Assembly (NCBI GenBank): GCA_947626745.1
Contig: CANQTF010000005.1
Location: 1-64,000 of the forward strand
DNA: 64,000 bases
Source of the DNA: an uncultured Lachnospiraceae bacterium
Lineage (GTDB): Bacteria > Bacillota > Clostridia > Lachnospirales > Lachnospiraceae
Direction: 5' to 3'
Made by a program: the position numbers and the translations under genes. The stretch's first letter is position 1. Each line of letters starts with the position of its first letter. The notes beneath the pieces were generated by a model, which ran no database searches, had not been told where the DNA came from, and worked only from the letters and a program-made list of their open reading frames with translations. Below are positions 23,198 through 32,349 of this stretch, piece after piece.

Positions 23198-24811
23198 GTG
23201 ACCGTGGACAAATTGATAGAGAAACTGAAAGAATTACTGAATCGGATACTGGAGTGGTGGAACCGCTTTACGGCGAAGCAGAAGACGCTGATCGTTGCGG
23301 GGATCGCGGTCTTGGTGCTGGCGATCGTCATCATCGTGTCGCGGCTGACCCAGCCGCAGTACGTGCTGCTCAAAGAGTGCGAGAATACCGCGGAGGCGGC
23401 GCAGATCAGGGATCTGCTCGAAGGGGAGGAGCTGAAATATACCATCTCGGACGACGGGCTGGTCATTCATGTCCTCAGAGAGCAGGTGTCAGACGCGCAG
23501 CTCTTGCTTGGCGCGAACAATATTCAGGCGGCCGGCTACACGATAGACAATGTGACGGACGGCAGCTTTTCCACGACGGAGTCCGACAAGCAGAAGAAAT
23601 ATATCGTGTATCTGGAGGATTCTCTGGAGCGCGATATCGCGAAGTTCGATGCGGTCCAGAGCGCCAATGTGCGGCTGAACATTCCGGAGAACGACGGAAC
23701 GCTCGCCTCCGAGGACGAGGAGTCCTTCGCATGGGTGCTCCTGACGCTGAAAGATGAATTCAGCACGGACAGCGCGGCGTATCTGGCGCGTTCCGTGGCG
23801 ACGGCTATCGGCAATACGACGACGAACAATATCGTGATCATGGATTCCGAGGGCAATATGCTTTTTACCGGGGACGATAACTACACCGTGTCCGGCGCTG
23901 CGAATGCCCAGCTTTCGGTGAAGGCGGAAGCCGAGAAGCAGATGATCAACGAGGTGCGCAAGGTGCTTTTGGGCACGAAGGAGTTCGACAACGTGGAGGT
24001 GGCCACCAACCTTGTGCTGGACTTCTCCAACTCCGAGCGGACGACCCACACCTATTCCGCGCCGGAGGGCCGGACGGAAGGCATGAAGGCGCATGACGAT
24101 ACCTATAACTCGGAGAACGAGAGCGGCGTGGGCGGGATACCGGGCACGGACTCGAACGACGACGATACCACCTATGTGCTGGAGGACGACGGCACCTCAC
24201 ACTCGACGGTGACGGAGGAATCCAACGACTATCTGCCGAATGAGGAGATCACGACGACCAAGACGCCGGCGGGCGTGATCGATTACAGCCAGTCGTCGCT
24301 GGCGGCGGCCCTGATCAAGTACAACATCGTCCGCGAGGAGGATGTGCGGACGCAGGGGCTCTTGGAGGGCGTCACATGGGAAGAATATAAGCTGGCAAAC
24401 AACGAGCGTACGCGTCTCGAGGTGGACGACGAATTCTACACGGCTGTGGCGAATGCGACAGGCATTCCCTCAGACAGCATCTCACTGGTCGCGTACAGCG
24501 AGAACGTCTTTTTTGACAGGGAAGGCTCAGGCATCACGGCCACGGATATCCTGCAGATCATTCTGATCGTGGTGATACTGGCGCTCCTTGCTTTTGTTGT
24601 GCTCAGAAGCATGCGCGGCGAGAAGCACGCGGAAGAGGAGGAAGAGCTCACCGTGGAGTCGCTGCTGCAGTCCATGCCCGAGACGCAGGTGGAGCAGATC
24701 TCTCTGGAGAACGAGTCCGACGAGCGCAAGATGATCAACAAATTCGTGGAAGAGAATCCGGAGGCTGCGGCGAATCTGCTGCGTAACTGGCTGAACGAAG
24801 AGTGGGGGTAG
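23198..24811 (+). CDS. fliF: Flagellar MS-ring protein FliF
   Basis: A 537-aa protein that multimerises into the MS ring housing the export apparatus. One N-terminal membrane helix (about residues 28-48) and a second near the C-terminus (about 446-468) flank the periplasmic-type ring-building motifs, including the YVVYLEDSLERDIAKFDAVQSA-like RBM segment. The acidic C-terminal tail (NKFVEENPEAAANLLRNWL) is the FliG-binding region. A GTG start is used with AAGGAGA about 5 nt upstream. fliG starts 3 nt after the stop, consistent with coupled synthesis of interacting partners. Confidence 0.96.
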   Translation: MTVDKLIEKLKELLNRILEWWNRFTAKQKTLIVAGIAVLVLAIVIIVSRLTQPQYVLLKECENTAEAAQIRDLLEGEELKYTISDDGLVIHVLREQVSDAQLLLGANNIQAAGYTIDNVTDGSFSTTESDKQKKYIVYLEDSLERDIAKFDAVQSANVRLNIPENDGTLASEDEESFAWVLLTLKDEFSTDSAAYLARSVATAIGNTTTNNIVIMDSEGNMLFTGDDNYTVSGAANAQLSVKAEAEKQMINEVRKVLLGTKEFDNVEVATNLVLDFSNSERTTHTYSAPEGRTEGMKAHDDTYNSENESGVGGIPGTDSNDDDTTYVLEDDGTSHSTVTEESNDYLPNEEITTTKTPAGVIDYSQSSLAAALIKYNIVREEDVRTQGLLEGVTWEEYKLANNERTRLEVDDEFYTAVANATGIPSDSISLVAYSENVFFDREGSGITATDILQIILIVVILALLAFVVLRSMRGEKHAEEEEELTVESLLQSMPETQVEQISLENESDERKMINKFVEENPEAAANLLRNWLNEEWG

Positions 24812-24814
24812 TGT

Positions 24815-25831
24815 ATGGCTAAGAATGACGACAAGCTGACCGGAGGTCTTCAGAAAGCGGCGGTCCTGCTGATCGCCTTGGGGCCGGAGAAATCGGCGGC
24901 TATTTTCAAACATCTGAAAGAGGACGAGATCGAGGAGCTTACACTGGAGATCGCCAATACCAGAAACATCACGCCGCAGATGAAGGACGAGGTGGTGAAC
25001 GAGTTCTACCAGATCTGCCTTGCCCAGCAGTACATCGCGGAGGGCGGTATCGGCTATGCGAAGGAGCTGTTGGAGAAGTCCTTCGGCTCGGAGAAGGCGG
25101 CGGACGTGATCGGCAAGCTGACGGCGTCCCTACAGGTAAAGCCTTTCGAGTTCGTGAGAAAGACGGACGCGACCCAGCTTCTGAACTTTATTCAGGACGA
25201 GCATCCGCAGACGATCGCCCTGATCTTATCCTATCTGTCGCCCCAGCAGGCCGCGCTCATCGTATCGGCGCTCCCGCCGGACAGACAGGCGGACGTGGCG
25301 AAGCGTATCGCCGTCATGGACAGAACGAGCCCGGACGTCATCAAGGAAGTGGAGAAGGTGCTGGAGTCCAAGCTGTCTTCTCTTGTCAATCAGGATTACA
25401 CGATCATTGGCGGCGTGGACGCTGTCGTAGAGATCTTGAATACGGTGGACCGCGGTACGGAGAAGCACATCATGGAGACGCTGGAGATCGAGGAGCCGGA
25501 GCTGGCGGACGAGATCAGAAAGAAGATGTTTGTGTTCGAGGATATCCTGCTCTTGGACGACAGGGCGATCCAGCGTGTGCTGCGTGACGTGGATAACGGT
25601 GATCTGGCGATCGCGCTGAAGGGCTCCAACGAGGAAGTGCAGAATGCGATCTTCAACAACCTCTCCAAGCGTCTCGGCGTCATGATCAAGGAGGATATGG
25701 AATTTATGGGCCCCGTCCGTATGAAGGACGTGGAGGAAGCGCAGCAGAAGATCGTCAACATCATCAGAAAGCTGGAAGATTCCGCAGAGATCGTTATCTC
25801 CAGAGGCGGAGGTGACGAGATCATTGTCTAG
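24815..25831 (+). CDS. fliG: Flagellar motor switch protein FliG
   Basis: A 338-aa rotor component. FliG_N has GGLQKAAVLLIALGPEKSAAIFKHL. The middle domain has the EHPQT motif (DEHPQTIALILSYL). The C-terminal torque domain holds the charged helix DLAIALKGSNEEVQNAIFNNLS, which interacts with MotA. It connects FliF to FliM/FliY. The downstream fliH start lies within its last codons, so expression of the two is coupled. Confidence 0.97.
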   Translation: MAKNDDKLTGGLQKAAVLLIALGPEKSAAIFKHLKEDEIEELTLEIANTRNITPQMKDEVVNEFYQICLAQQYIAEGGIGYAKELLEKSFGSEKAADVIGKLTASLQVKPFEFVRKTDATQLLNFIQDEHPQTIALILSYLSPQQAALIVSALPPDRQADVAKRIAVMDRTSPDVIKEVEKVLESKLSSLVNQDYTIIGGVDAVVEILNTVDRGTEKHIMETLEIEEPELADEIRKKMFVFEDILLLDDRAIQRVLRDVDNGDLAIALKGSNEEVQNAIFNNLSKRLGVMIKEDMEFMGPVRMKDVEEAQQKIVNIIRKLEDSAEIVISRGGGDEIIV

Positions 25832-26717
25832 GAATTTGTTTAAGTCTTACTGGGTGGAAGTGGCCGACGACGAGGCGCGCGTGATAGACAACAACGAGAT
25901 CATAGAGCAGCGTATCGAGGAGCTGGAGACGCTCAGACAGCACCGGCTGCATACGCCGCTCGGCTTCGGCGATCACGAGGAAGCCGAGGAGGAGGGCGAG
26001 CCGGAGTTCGTGGACGGACTCGGCGGCGAGAGGATAGACGCGCTGCTCGCAGACAGCGCGGAGGGCGGCATCATCAAGGGCGAGGCCGCAGAGCAGGGGC
26101 CGGATCTCGCGGAGATCGAGGCACAGGCACAGGCGATGCTCGAGGACGCACAGGCGCAGATCGACGAGATGACGCAGAAGGCGCGCGGCGATATCGAGGA
26201 GGAGCGGCGGCGCACCCTCGAGGAAGCGAACAAGCACGGTTATGACGAGGGCTATAAGCGCGGCTATGCGGAGGCGGACGAGATGAAGCGCGAGCTGGCG
26301 GCGGAGAAGCAGCGGCTCTATGACGAATATGACCGCATGATAGAAGATCTGGAACCGAAGTTCATCGACACGATCACCGAGATCTACAGCCATATCTTCG
26401 GCATTGAACTGAGCGATAAGAGAGATATCCTTGTACATTTGATCGATTCCACCTTACGGCAGGTGGAGAGCAGCAAGACCTTTATCGTCCATGTCTCGAA
26501 GGAGGATTTCCCTTTCGTCAACGTACATAAGCAGGAGTTCGTGGAAGGAGCGACCGCGGGCAAGGGCACGGTGGAGATCATCGAGGACATAGCGCTCTCC
26601 CAGGGCGCGTGCCTGATCGAGACGGACGGCGGTATTTTTGACTGCGGCATAGATACGCAGCTGCAGGAGCTGACTAACAGATTACGGGTGTTATCATTTG
26701 AAAAGACCGGTTATTGA
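25824..26717 (+). CDS. fliH: Flagellar export ATPase regulator FliH
   Basis: About 297 aa. The N-terminal half is acidic and coiled-coil rich with long Glu/Ala/Gln helices. The C-terminal domain (about 190-297, with FVNVHKQEFVEG and ACLIETDGGIFDCGIDTQLQEL) matches FliH/SctL, the dimeric stator and inhibitor of the FliI ATPase. TTG 25824 (MSRNLFKS) is preferred because GGAGG (25808-25812) lies 11 nt upstream; the track's GTG at 25812 overlaps that site. It overlaps both fliG and fliI. Confidence 0.88.
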   Translation: MSRNLFKSYWVEVADDEARVIDNNEIIEQRIEELETLRQHRLHTPLGFGDHEEAEEEGEPEFVDGLGGERIDALLADSAEGGIIKGEAAEQGPDLAEIEAQAQAMLEDAQAQIDEMTQKARGDIEEERRRTLEEANKHGYDEGYKRGYAEADEMKRELAAEKQRLYDEYDRMIEDLEPKFIDTITEIYSHIFGIELSDKRDILVHLIDSTLRQVESSKTFIVHVSKEDFPFVNVHKQEFVEGATAGKGTVEIIEDIALSQGACLIETDGGIFDCGIDTQLQELTNRLRVLSFEKTGY

Positions 26718-28011
26718 TTTTAACAAATACAGTAAAATAGCGGACGGCACGTTTTTCAGGCGCAAGGGGCGTGTGGAAAATGTGGTCGGCCTGACGATCG
26801 AGTCGGCCGGGCCGGAGTCGAAGCTGGGCGATCTGTGCAGGATCTATCCCGACGACGAGAGTTACCGGCCGGTCATGGCCGAGGTGGTGGGCTTCAAGGA
26901 CCGCAAGACGATTCTCATGCCCTGCGACAAGACGGACGGCATCGGGCTGGGCTGTATCGTGGAGAACACGGGAGAACCCCTGACGGTGCCGGTCAGCGAC
27001 GGGCTGCTCGGTAAGGTCTTGGACGGGCTCGGCAGGATCGACGGCGAGTATATGCCGGGCACGCCTTACAGCGTGGAGGCGCCGCCGCCGGACGCCATGA
27101 GCAGGAAGATCATCGACGAGGTGCTGCCGCTTGGCGTGAAAGCGGTGGACGGGCTGATGACGGTGGGCAAAGGACAGCGTATCGGCATCTTCGCCGGCTC
27201 CGGCGTGGGCAAATCCACCCTGATGGGCATGTTTGCCCGCAACACCAAAGCGGATATCAACGTGATAGCCCTGATCGGCGAGCGGGGCAGGGAAGTGCGT
27301 GAATTTATAGAGAGAGATCTGGGCGAGGAGGGCATGAAGCGCTCCGTCGTGGTGGTCGCCACCTCCGACAAGGCCGCGCTGGAGAGGAACAAGGCGGCCA
27401 AGACGGCGACCGCGATCGCGGAATATTTCAGGGATCAGGGCAGGGACGTGCTGCTGATGATGGATTCCCTGACGCGTTTCTCCATGGCGCAGCGGGAGAT
27501 CGGGCTTGCCAGCGGCGAGCCGCCGGTGTCCAGAGGTTATCCGCCGAGCGTGTACTCGGAGATGCCGAAGCTGTTGGAGCGGGCGGGCTGTGCGGCCGTC
27601 GGCTCGATCACCGGACTGTACACGGTGCTGGTGGACGGCGACGACATGAACGAGCCGATCACCGATACCGCCAGAAGCATTCTGGACGGACATATCATGC
27701 TGAACCGCCGTCTCGCGCATCAGAACCACTATCCCGCCATCGACGTGCTGCAGAGCATCTCCCGGTGCATGTCCCAGATCGTGGGCAAGGAGCACAAGCA
27801 GCTTGCGGGACAGCTTAAGAACGTGCTCGCCACCTACAGCGACGCGGAGGATCTGATCAACATCGGCGCGTACAAGAGCGGCAGCAATCCGAAGATCGAC
27901 TATGCCATAGCCAAGATCGACGCGGTGAACGAATTCCTGCAGCAGGACGTGAACGAGAAGTTTGATTATGAACAGGCGGTAGATATGCTGAGGACGCTTT
28001 TCGCGGACTGA
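26698..28011 (+). CDS. fliI: Flagellum-specific ATP synthase FliI
   Basis: A 437-aa hexameric ATPase of the flagellar type III export system, related to F1-beta. Walker A is GSGVGKST (about 167-174) and Walker B is VLLMMDSLTRF. The preceding IGERGREVREFIE and PPVSRGYPPSVYSEMPKLLERAG motifs are diagnostic of FliI/SctN. It starts at TTG 26698 inside the end of fliH (20-nt overlap) without a strong RBS, so translation probably depends on fliH. A misread start is possible, but the next in-frame Met would remove conserved sequence. Confidence 0.95.
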   Translation: MKRPVIDFNKYSKIADGTFFRRKGRVENVVGLTIESAGPESKLGDLCRIYPDDESYRPVMAEVVGFKDRKTILMPCDKTDGIGLGCIVENTGEPLTVPVSDGLLGKVLDGLGRIDGEYMPGTPYSVEAPPPDAMSRKIIDEVLPLGVKAVDGLMTVGKGQRIGIFAGSGVGKSTLMGMFARNTKADINVIALIGERGREVREFIERDLGEEGMKRSVVVVATSDKAALERNKAAKTATAIAEYFRDQGRDVLLMMDSLTRFSMAQREIGLASGEPPVSRGYPPSVYSEMPKLLERAGCAAVGSITGLYTVLVDGDDMNEPITDTARSILDGHIMLNRRLAHQNHYPAIDVLQSISRCMSQIVGKEHKQLAGQLKNVLATYSDAEDLINIGAYKSGSNPKIDYAIAKIDAVNEFLQQDVNEKFDYEQAVDMLRTLFAD

Positions 28012-28024
28012 GGGGTGAGCGGTC

Positions 28025-28477
28025 ATGGCGAAGTTTATCTACAGGATGCAGAGCCTTCTGAACATACAGTATCAGCTTGAAGATCAGGCCAAAATGGAAC
28101 TCGGCAGGGCGCAGCTGCGGCTGCTTACGGAGGAAGAGAAACGGGACGGGCTGATCGCCAGAAAAGAGGCTTATCTCGAGGAAGGGCGTAAGATGCGCAG
28201 CGACGCGGTGCATGTGGACGATCTGCGGGACAATCGGAACGCCGTCCTCATCATGGACGAAATGATAGAGGCACAGAAGAAGCAGGTCGCCCTCGCCGAG
28301 GAACTTGTGGAGGAGGCGCGGCGCAAGCTGACGGAAGTCATGCAGGAACGCAAGATGCACGAGAGGCTCAAAGAGAAGGCGCTCGAGCAGTTCCGGCGTG
28401 AGGAACTCGCCGCCGAGGGCAAGGCGGTGGACGAGCTGACCAGCTATGTGTACGGTCAGCGCGGAAAAGAGGAATAG
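28025..28477 (+). CDS. fliJ: Flagellar export chaperone FliJ
   Basis: A 150-aa, almost entirely helical coiled-coil protein beginning AKFIYRMQSLLNIQYQLEDQAKMELG, which is the FliJ N-terminal pattern. FliJ sits in the FliI hexamer like the F1 gamma subunit and helps deliver export substrates. Length and position after fliI are as expected. RBS GGGGTGAG about 7 nt before ATG. Confidence 0.9.
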   Translation: MAKFIYRMQSLLNIQYQLEDQAKMELGRAQLRLLTEEEKRDGLIARKEAYLEEGRKMRSDAVHVDDLRDNRNAVLIMDEMIEAQKKQVALAEELVEEARRKLTEVMQERKMHERLKEKALEQFRREELAAEGKAVDELTSYVYGQRGKEE

Positions 28478-28487
28478 AGGAATAGAG

Positions 28488-29363
28488 ATGGCTGATGAGG
28501 TAATGAGCGCCGCTGCGGATGCGCAGGCGGAGAAGAAAAGATTAAAGGAAGAGCGCAGGAAGCTGAAAAACGAGCAGAAGGCGCAGCGCAAAGAGGCGAA
28601 GCAGCGCGCCAAGGAGATATCCAAGCAGGAGGCGGCGCTTTCCGAGGACGAGGAGGCGGGCGGCGTCTCCGTCGTTTTAGTAACGATTGTTATTGTTATT
28701 ATCTGGCTGGCGATCCTGTGCCTTCTCATCAAGCTGGACGTGGGCGGCTTCGGCTCCGGCGTGCTGGCGCCGGTCCTGAAGGACGTGCCGGTCATCAACA
28801 AGATCCTGCCGGCTGATTCCGTGGTCACCACGGACGACGGGGAGGCTTACGGCGGTTACACGAGTCTGCGCGAGGCGGTGGACTACATAACGGAGCTGGA
28901 GCTGGAGCTGGAGATCGCGCAGAACGCGAACAACACGGACTCCGAGGAGCTGGAGGAGCTGCGGGCGGAGATCGACAGACTGCAGACCTTCGAGGACGCG
29001 CAGGTGGAGTTCGAGCGGATCAAGACGGAGTTTTACGAGGAAGTCGTCTACGCCGAGAACGGGCCGGGGCCGGAAGAATACCAGAAGTATTACGAGTCGA
29101 TGGATCCCGCCACGGCAGAGTATCTGTACAAGCAGGTAGTGGAGCAGGCGGAGGCGGACAAGGAGATCCAAGATTACGCACAGGCTTACTCCGAGATGAA
29201 GCCGGCAGCCGCGGCCGCGATCTTTGAGTCGATGACGGACGATCTCGATCTGGCGGCGAAGATCCTCTATGAGATGAGCGCGGAGGACAGGGGCGCGGTA
29301 CTGGGCGCTATGGATCCGGAGATCGCTGCCAGACTGACGAAGATCATGGATCCCGATTCCTAG
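28488..29363 (+). CDS. MotE/YlxF-like flagellar membrane protein
   Basis: A 291-aa protein with a basic, Lys/Arg/Glu-rich cytoplasmic N-terminus (about 10-55), one membrane helix (about 63-84), a coiled coil (about 135-180) and a C-terminal MgtE_N-like domain (MKPAAAAAIFESM ... AARLTKIMDP). This is the layout of MotE/YlxF proteins that lie between fliJ and fliK. MotE is described as a motor chaperone in some bacteria and YlxF is poorly characterised. The start at ATG 28488 is preferred over the track's 28446, which lies inside fliJ. Function here is inferred from domain and position. Confidence 0.78.
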   Translation: MADEVMSAAADAQAEKKRLKEERRKLKNEQKAQRKEAKQRAKEISKQEAALSEDEEAGGVSVVLVTIVIVIIWLAILCLLIKLDVGGFGSGVLAPVLKDVPVINKILPADSVVTTDDGEAYGGYTSLREAVDYITELELELEIAQNANNTDSEELEELRAEIDRLQTFEDAQVEFERIKTEFYEEVVYAENGPGPEEYQKYYESMDPATAEYLYKQVVEQAEADKEIQDYAQAYSEMKPAAAAAIFESMTDDLDLAAKILYEMSAEDRGAVLGAMDPEIAARLTKIMDPDS

Positions 29364-29411
29364 GAGACGGATGTCCGGATATTTTTTTCGGGAAAATGTC
29401 TGCCGCGACTT

Positions 29412-29510
29412 TAGAAACCGCGGGATAAGACCGATATATATGGTAGCGGCGCAGGCGTATGCGCGCCCCGCCGCGCCTATATATAGATGCCGTAAGGCAC
29501 AGTACCTTGA
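29412..29510 (+). promoter_or_regulatory. Candidate sigma-D promoter and stem-loop upstream of fliK
   Basis: TAGA (29412-29415), 14 nt, ACCGATAT (29430-29437) resembles the sigma-D/sigma-28 consensus TAAA-N(14-16)-GCCGATAT. The -10 runs into a long imperfect palindrome whose arms are TATATATGG-type and CCTATATATA-type sequences with a GC-rich inner stem (about 29433-29488). There is no U-tract. The 171-nt gap is the longest non-coding interval in the early flagellar genes. Confidence 0.4.
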
Positions 29511-29534
29511 AAACTTAAGAAAGGAGGACAGAGT

Positions 29535-31058
29535 ATGACTGTAAACAATGTGAACGCTCTGCTGAACTTCACGACGCCGCAGACGAATCAGACGGATACG
29601 GTGTCAAAGCAGGACGGCAGCTTCGGTCAGGCCATGTCGAAGGCGGGCGAGACGCTCAAAAACCTTCAGACGGAGAACATCGGCACAGCCGCATCGGCAG
29701 TGCAGCCGGCACAGCCCGCGGACAACACGGCGAAGACTGGCAGAGATGTGCAGACGAAGGAGACGGGGCAGACGGCGGCGGACGATACCGGCAGGGCAAA
29801 GGACGCGGCGGCGCAGGACGACAGCGGGGCCGTGAAGGACGCCGAGAACGGCGCTAAGACGGACGCGGCACAGGACGAAGCCGCGGAAGAGGTCGAGAGA
29901 TCGGCCAAGGAGCTGGTGAAGCAGGTCGCGGACGAGATGGACGTGAGCGAAGAGGAAGTGGAAGCGGCTATGGCGGCGTTGGGACTTGTTCCGGCGGAAT
30001 TGTTTGACACAGGCAATCTCAGGCAGCTTCTGCTCGCGATATCGGACAGCGGTGAAGACGGGCTTGCGCTTGTGACAGACGAGGCGCTCTACGGCAGCAT
30101 GCGGAATCTTTTTGCGGCAGCGGAGGAAAACCTGCAGGGCTTACAGGAAGAGCTGGGGCTGAGCGGAGAAGAGCTGGAAGCACTGCTTAAGCAGGTGACG
30201 GCAGCACAGGAAGCGCAGCAGACGGCAGTCGTCGAGGAGACACCGGATCAGGAGGACGGCATCGAGACGTTCGGTCCGACACAGGAACCGGCGGAGAGTC
30301 TGGAAGGAATGAAGGACTACACGGTGACGGTGCAGAGAGACGGCGAGACGGTTCAGGTGAAAGTGACCGTGGACGACGAAAGCAACGGCAAGAGCGTTCA
30401 GGAGGAAGTGACAGACGCACCGAAAGAGGAGGTGCAGACCGATCACAGGGCGAGACAGCGGGAGGCTTCCCCGGAGCATGGCAGAGGGGATGGCAGTCAG
30501 GCGGACAGCGGCGCAAACGCTTTCTTGCAGAATCCGGACAAAGCGGAGTTTGGCATAGAGACGCCGGCGCCCGTAAGCGCAGGATATCAGTCGGCGCAGA
30601 CGCAGGAGATCATGGATCAGATCCTGGATTACATGAAGATCAACCTGAAAGCCGATACGCAGGAACTGCAGATGCAGCTTCATCCCGCAAGTCTGGGAAC
30701 GGTCAACGTGCAGATCGCGTCGAAGGACGGAGCGATCACGGCACAGATCACCACGCAGAACGAGACAGTGCGCGCGGTGGTGGAAACACAGCTGATCCAG
30801 CTGAAACAGCAGTTCGAGGAACAGGGAATCAAAGTGGACGCAGTGGAAGTCACGGTGGCGAATCATCAGTATGGCGAGCAGTTTTCGCAGGAACGTGAGG
30901 ACGCGGACGAACAGGCACGCAGATCCGCCAAGAGAACAAGACGGATCAATCTCGGTGAGCCGGACGCAGAGGAAGGCTTGGAAGAGATGGAAGAGCCGGA
31001 GCGCATCGCGGTGGAGATGATGCGGGCCAACGGCGGCACGGTGGACTATACTGCATGA
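29535..31058 (+). CDS. fliK: Flagellar hook-length control protein FliK
   Basis: A 507-aa protein. The N-terminal 300 residues are Gln/Asp/Ala/Thr rich and of low complexity, as usual for the secreted molecular-ruler part. The C-terminal Flg_hook domain (about 360-440) has LQMQLHPASLGTVNVQIAS and VVETQLIQLKQQFEEQGIKV, which interact with FlhB to switch export specificity when the hook is complete. RBS AAAGGAGG about 7 nt upstream. Followed by flgD after 25 nt. Confidence 0.92.
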   Translation: MTVNNVNALLNFTTPQTNQTDTVSKQDGSFGQAMSKAGETLKNLQTENIGTAASAVQPAQPADNTAKTGRDVQTKETGQTAADDTGRAKDAAAQDDSGAVKDAENGAKTDAAQDEAAEEVERSAKELVKQVADEMDVSEEEVEAAMAALGLVPAELFDTGNLRQLLLAISDSGEDGLALVTDEALYGSMRNLFAAAEENLQGLQEELGLSGEELEALLKQVTAAQEAQQTAVVEETPDQEDGIETFGPTQEPAESLEGMKDYTVTVQRDGETVQVKVTVDDESNGKSVQEEVTDAPKEEVQTDHRARQREASPEHGRGDGSQADSGANAFLQNPDKAEFGIETPAPVSAGYQSAQTQEIMDQILDYMKINLKADTQELQMQLHPASLGTVNVQIASKDGAITAQITTQNETVRAVVETQLIQLKQQFEEQGIKVDAVEVTVANHQYGEQFSQEREDADEQARRSAKRTRRINLGEPDAEEGLEEMEEPERIAVEMMRANGGTVDYTA

Positions 31059-31083
31059 CGACATTACGGAAAGGAGTGAGGAT

Positions 31084-31821
31084 ATGGGAGTAGTACAGGA
31101 AGTCAAGGACGGTCAATTCGTCGAGAGTACGGCGCAGGCGACCAAGAAAGAAGAAGAGAAGAAAAAGACCGGCAACGACAGCCTCGGCAAGGACGCTTTC
31201 TTACAGCTTCTGGTGGCACAGATGAAATATCAGGATCCTTTGGAGCCTACCTCCAACACGGAGTACATTTCACAGTTCGCGACCTTCTCGGAGCTGGAGC
31301 AGATGCAGAACATGAGCGCGACGCTGGAGCTTTCGAGAGCCTCTTCTCTGGTAGGGCAGACGGTGATGATGAACGTGACGGACAGCTCGGGCAGAGAGAC
31401 TTATGTACAGGGAAATGTGGACTACGTGAAGTACGAGAACGGCAAGGTCTATCTTTCCATCGGCGGAGAACTCTACTCGATGGACGATCTGGACACGGTT
31501 GCGGACGAGAAATACCTGTCGGCATACAAGCTGGGCGCGGAGGTCTTGAATCTCTTGAACAAGCTGCCTGAGATCGGTATGCTGACGACGGATTACAGGA
31601 CGCAGGTGGAGCGCTTGGGGGAGATCGTCACGAATATGTCGGAGTACGAGAAGAGTTTCCTGACGGATGAGGACTTCGAGAAAGCGCAGGAGTACATCGA
31701 CAAGATGAAGAGCATCGTTCCGACGGGCGATGAGGAGGACGCTGCGGATAAGACCGAGGATAAGGGCGCAGCGGACGACGGAGACGACAGCAAGGACGCG
31801 GATCAGACGGACGGAGAATAA
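31084..31821 (+). CDS. flgD: Flagellar hook assembly (capping) protein FlgD
   Basis: A 245-aa hook cap scaffold. The N-terminal FlgD signature GKDAFLQLLVAQMKYQDPLEPTSNTEYISQFATFSELEQMQN is unmistakable. The C-terminal 35 residues form a Lys/Asp/Glu/Ala-rich acidic tail, an addition common to several proteins in this operon. RBS AAAGGAG. The flg_new gene follows 17 nt later. Confidence 0.94.
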   Translation: MGVVQEVKDGQFVESTAQATKKEEEKKKTGNDSLGKDAFLQLLVAQMKYQDPLEPTSNTEYISQFATFSELEQMQNMSATLELSRASSLVGQTVMMNVTDSSGRETYVQGNVDYVKYENGKVYLSIGGELYSMDDLDTVADEKYLSAYKLGAEVLNLLNKLPEIGMLTTDYRTQVERLGEIVTNMSEYEKSFLTDEDFEKAQEYIDKMKSIVPTGDEEDAADKTEDKGAADDGDDSKDADQTDGE

Positions 31822-31838
31822 GAGCGGAGGGATAAGCT

Positions 31839-32243
31839 ATGAAGATTCAGGGCAATCAATTCCTTTCCATCGAACGGCTGCAGGATCAATATCTGAATGC
31901 GGCGAAGAAACAGGCAGGGACGCCTAAGACAGACGAACCGAGTTTCCGGGATATCCTGAACGGCAAGACGCAGGGGATCGGCACGGAAAGCGAGGTCAGG
32001 TTTTCCAAGCACGCGGCAAATCGGCTGCTCGACCGAAATATCGAGCTGACCAGGGATCAGGTGGAACGCCTGAATCTGGGAGCGGCCAAAGCCGGCGCGA
32101 AAGGGATCAACGAGTCGTTAGTCATTGTCGATTCACTGGCATTCATCGTGAACGTACCCAATCAGACGGTCATCACGGCCATGGATCAGACAGAGACGGA
32201 CGAGAACGTATTTACCAATATTGACGGAGCCGTTATCATATAA
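31839..32243 (+). CDS. Flagellar operon protein of the flg_new (TIGR02530) type
   Basis: A 134-aa protein with the conserved block VRFSKHAANRLLDRNIELTRDQVERLNLGAAKAGAKG and SLVIVDSLAFIVNVPNQTVITAMD. This is the pattern of the small conserved protein encoded between flgD and flgE in Firmicutes. Its molecular role is not established; position suggests hook assembly. RBS GGAGG 9 nt before ATG. Confidence 0.85.
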   Translation: MKIQGNQFLSIERLQDQYLNAAKKQAGTPKTDEPSFRDILNGKTQGIGTESEVRFSKHAANRLLDRNIELTRDQVERLNLGAAKAGAKGINESLVIVDSLAFIVNVPNQTVITAMDQTETDENVFTNIDGAVII

Positions 32244-32251
32244 GCCGGACC

Positions 32252-32328
32252 TTCGTGGAGGCTTACGACCCCTGAATGACAGACGGGGTTTCAAGGATTC
32301 CGGGGAATCCGAACGGTTTCGGAACGAA
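32252..32328 (+). promoter_or_regulatory. Structured leader candidate upstream of flgE
   Basis: TTCGT (32252-32256) and ACGAA (32324-32328) close a region containing ACCCC/GGGGT (32268-32272, 32285-32289), GGATTC/GAATCC (32295-32300, 32305-32310) and CCG-aacggttt-CGG-type pairings. The structure ends just before the AAGGAGG of flgE. No promoter or U-tract is evident. It could stabilise or regulate the hook mRNA, but no known riboswitch class is recognised. Confidence 0.35.
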
Positions 32329-32349
32329 TAGCAAGGAGGTCATTTCATT

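Noticed and set aside
29500-29520. TACCTTGAAAACT resembling the end of a ribosomal RNA spacer
   Set aside because: A short chance similarity; no rRNA or tRNA sequence is present on either side.
29412-29534. c-di-GMP riboswitch upstream of fliK
   Set aside because: The gap forms a stem-loop but lacks the conserved GEMM-type core; AT-rich palindrome arms are not part of that class.
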